64,000 nt of DNA from Paratinospora sagittata (taxonomy: Eukaryota > Streptophyta > Magnoliopsida > Ranunculales > Menispermaceae), in assembly GCA_035771175.1 (NCBI GenBank), contig CM069613.1:7555501-7619500 (forward strand), read 5' to 3'. The notes under the pieces were generated by a model, which was given only the letters and a program-made list of their open reading frames with translations, did not search any database and had not been told where the DNA came from. A program made the translations under genes and the position numbers. Each line of letters starts with the position of its first letter. The first letter of the stretch is position 1. Positions 63,296 to 64,000 of the stretch are shown piece by piece.

Positions 63296-64000
63296 CTGCA
63301 GTGTACCGAAAAAGCTGAGAGGCTAAACACCAAGGTAAAATAATAAAACCAATTATTCTCCAATAAACATAGTTAGCAAAGAATAAGTACTAACACTGGA
63401 TCATTGATGTATCTCAGATTGTGCTATCACAATTGATGAATAATCTTTTCTGTTGTTCTATAGAAAATAGTGATAAAAGACGTACAGTATTTGGCGAAAC
63501 TGAGAGATGAAGATCATGGACGACTACTACTACAAATACAAAAAAAAAAAAAAAAAAGAAAGAAAGAAAGAAAGGAAGCTTGTTCAGGAGAGGAAGATTT
63601 ATTAATAGGAAGAAGGAATTTTGGAGGTATTAGTAAAAACTTGTGAGGAACGTAATAAGTTAAGTTTATTTTACATATGAAGAGAAAGATAAGAAGGGTG
63701 AGCCAAGGCACAACAGCAGAAGTTTATCAATTGCAACATAAAGGTCACAGGTTAGGAGCCTCTTGTACTAGGTACACCATCTTTTATATGAAGATATTGA
63801 AGAGCTTTATAAGGAAACTATGAGAAAAACCATAATAAAGGTGCAATTGTACATATTTAGGTTTAAAGGAGTTTTGAGGCATAATATGTATGTGATCTTA
63901 AGGTTTGGAAAAAGTTGTGTAAAGGAGTAATATACATATATATTTAGTTTATGAAGGCTAAGTAGAGTGGATATTGTAGGTTTAGAAAGAGTGCCGAGCA
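63296..64000. other. AARE intron sequence (inferred), no exon seen
   Basis: No preceding AARE exon was found. A poly-A/(GAAA)n run lies at 63540-63575. The rest shows no known element. Confidence 0.4.

Overview
This window is nuclear DNA of a flowering plant, most likely a eudicot. It has intron-bearing plant genes with GT/AG junctions, very AT-rich spacers, and several kb of LTR retrotransposon, LINE, Mutator-like and endogenous pararetrovirus sequence. The species cannot be read from the sequence. Host genes take up little of the window: the first exon of a PET100-like gene (2065-2193, minus), a complete five-exon gene for small-subunit ribosomal protein eS10 (35971-38377, plus), and the last three exons of an acylamino-acid-releasing enzyme (62676-63295, minus). 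Everything else I can identify is mobile or viral in origin, much of it nested.

Left part (1-17.3 kb). After the PET100-like exon and AT-rich spacer comes a large fold-back (about 4370-5440) whose left arm holds a short solo LTR (4541-5135). A decayed, divergent endogenous pararetrovirus (EPRV copy 1, minus) runs from about 16740 down to 6061. It is split by a solo LTR (6961-11402), which is itself split by another solo LTR (7644-9903).

Middle (17.3-39.5 kb). A minus-strand Copia remnant (3' LTR 17431-17727, C-terminus 18000-18190, RNase H and RT 23860-24930) is split by a solo LTR (18196-23854) that contains a second solo LTR of the same family (18499-21485). A 5'-truncated LINE RNase H follows, then an LTR fragment, then a plus-strand Copia element (about 27817-34006) interrupted by a 2.8-kb solo LTR at 30431-33251. 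Then comes the eS10 gene with a MITE-like insert in its last intron.

Right part (39.5-64 kb). A younger EPRV locus (39518-49577, minus) holds 1.4 genome units head to tail. Every corresponding feature I compared in the two copies is offset by exactly 7194 bp, which gives the circular genome size. It abuts an AT-rich tandem-repeat block (49632-51360), then a solo LTR (51627-53057), a Copia gag pseudogene, and a LINE 3' end. That LINE is split by a complete-looking Mutator-like element (55515-61162) with a perfect 9-bp target duplication. Inside the element a MURA transposase gene is joined to a plant mobile domain (PMD) gene, and both ends carry arrays of perfect or near-perfect palindromes. 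The AARE exons close the window.

Most striking: (1) the MURA-PMD chimeric element with palindrome-array ends; (2) the exact-offset tandem EPRV; (3) the prevalence of solo LTRs, seven with recognisable target duplications and several nested, against no intact LTR retrotransposon.
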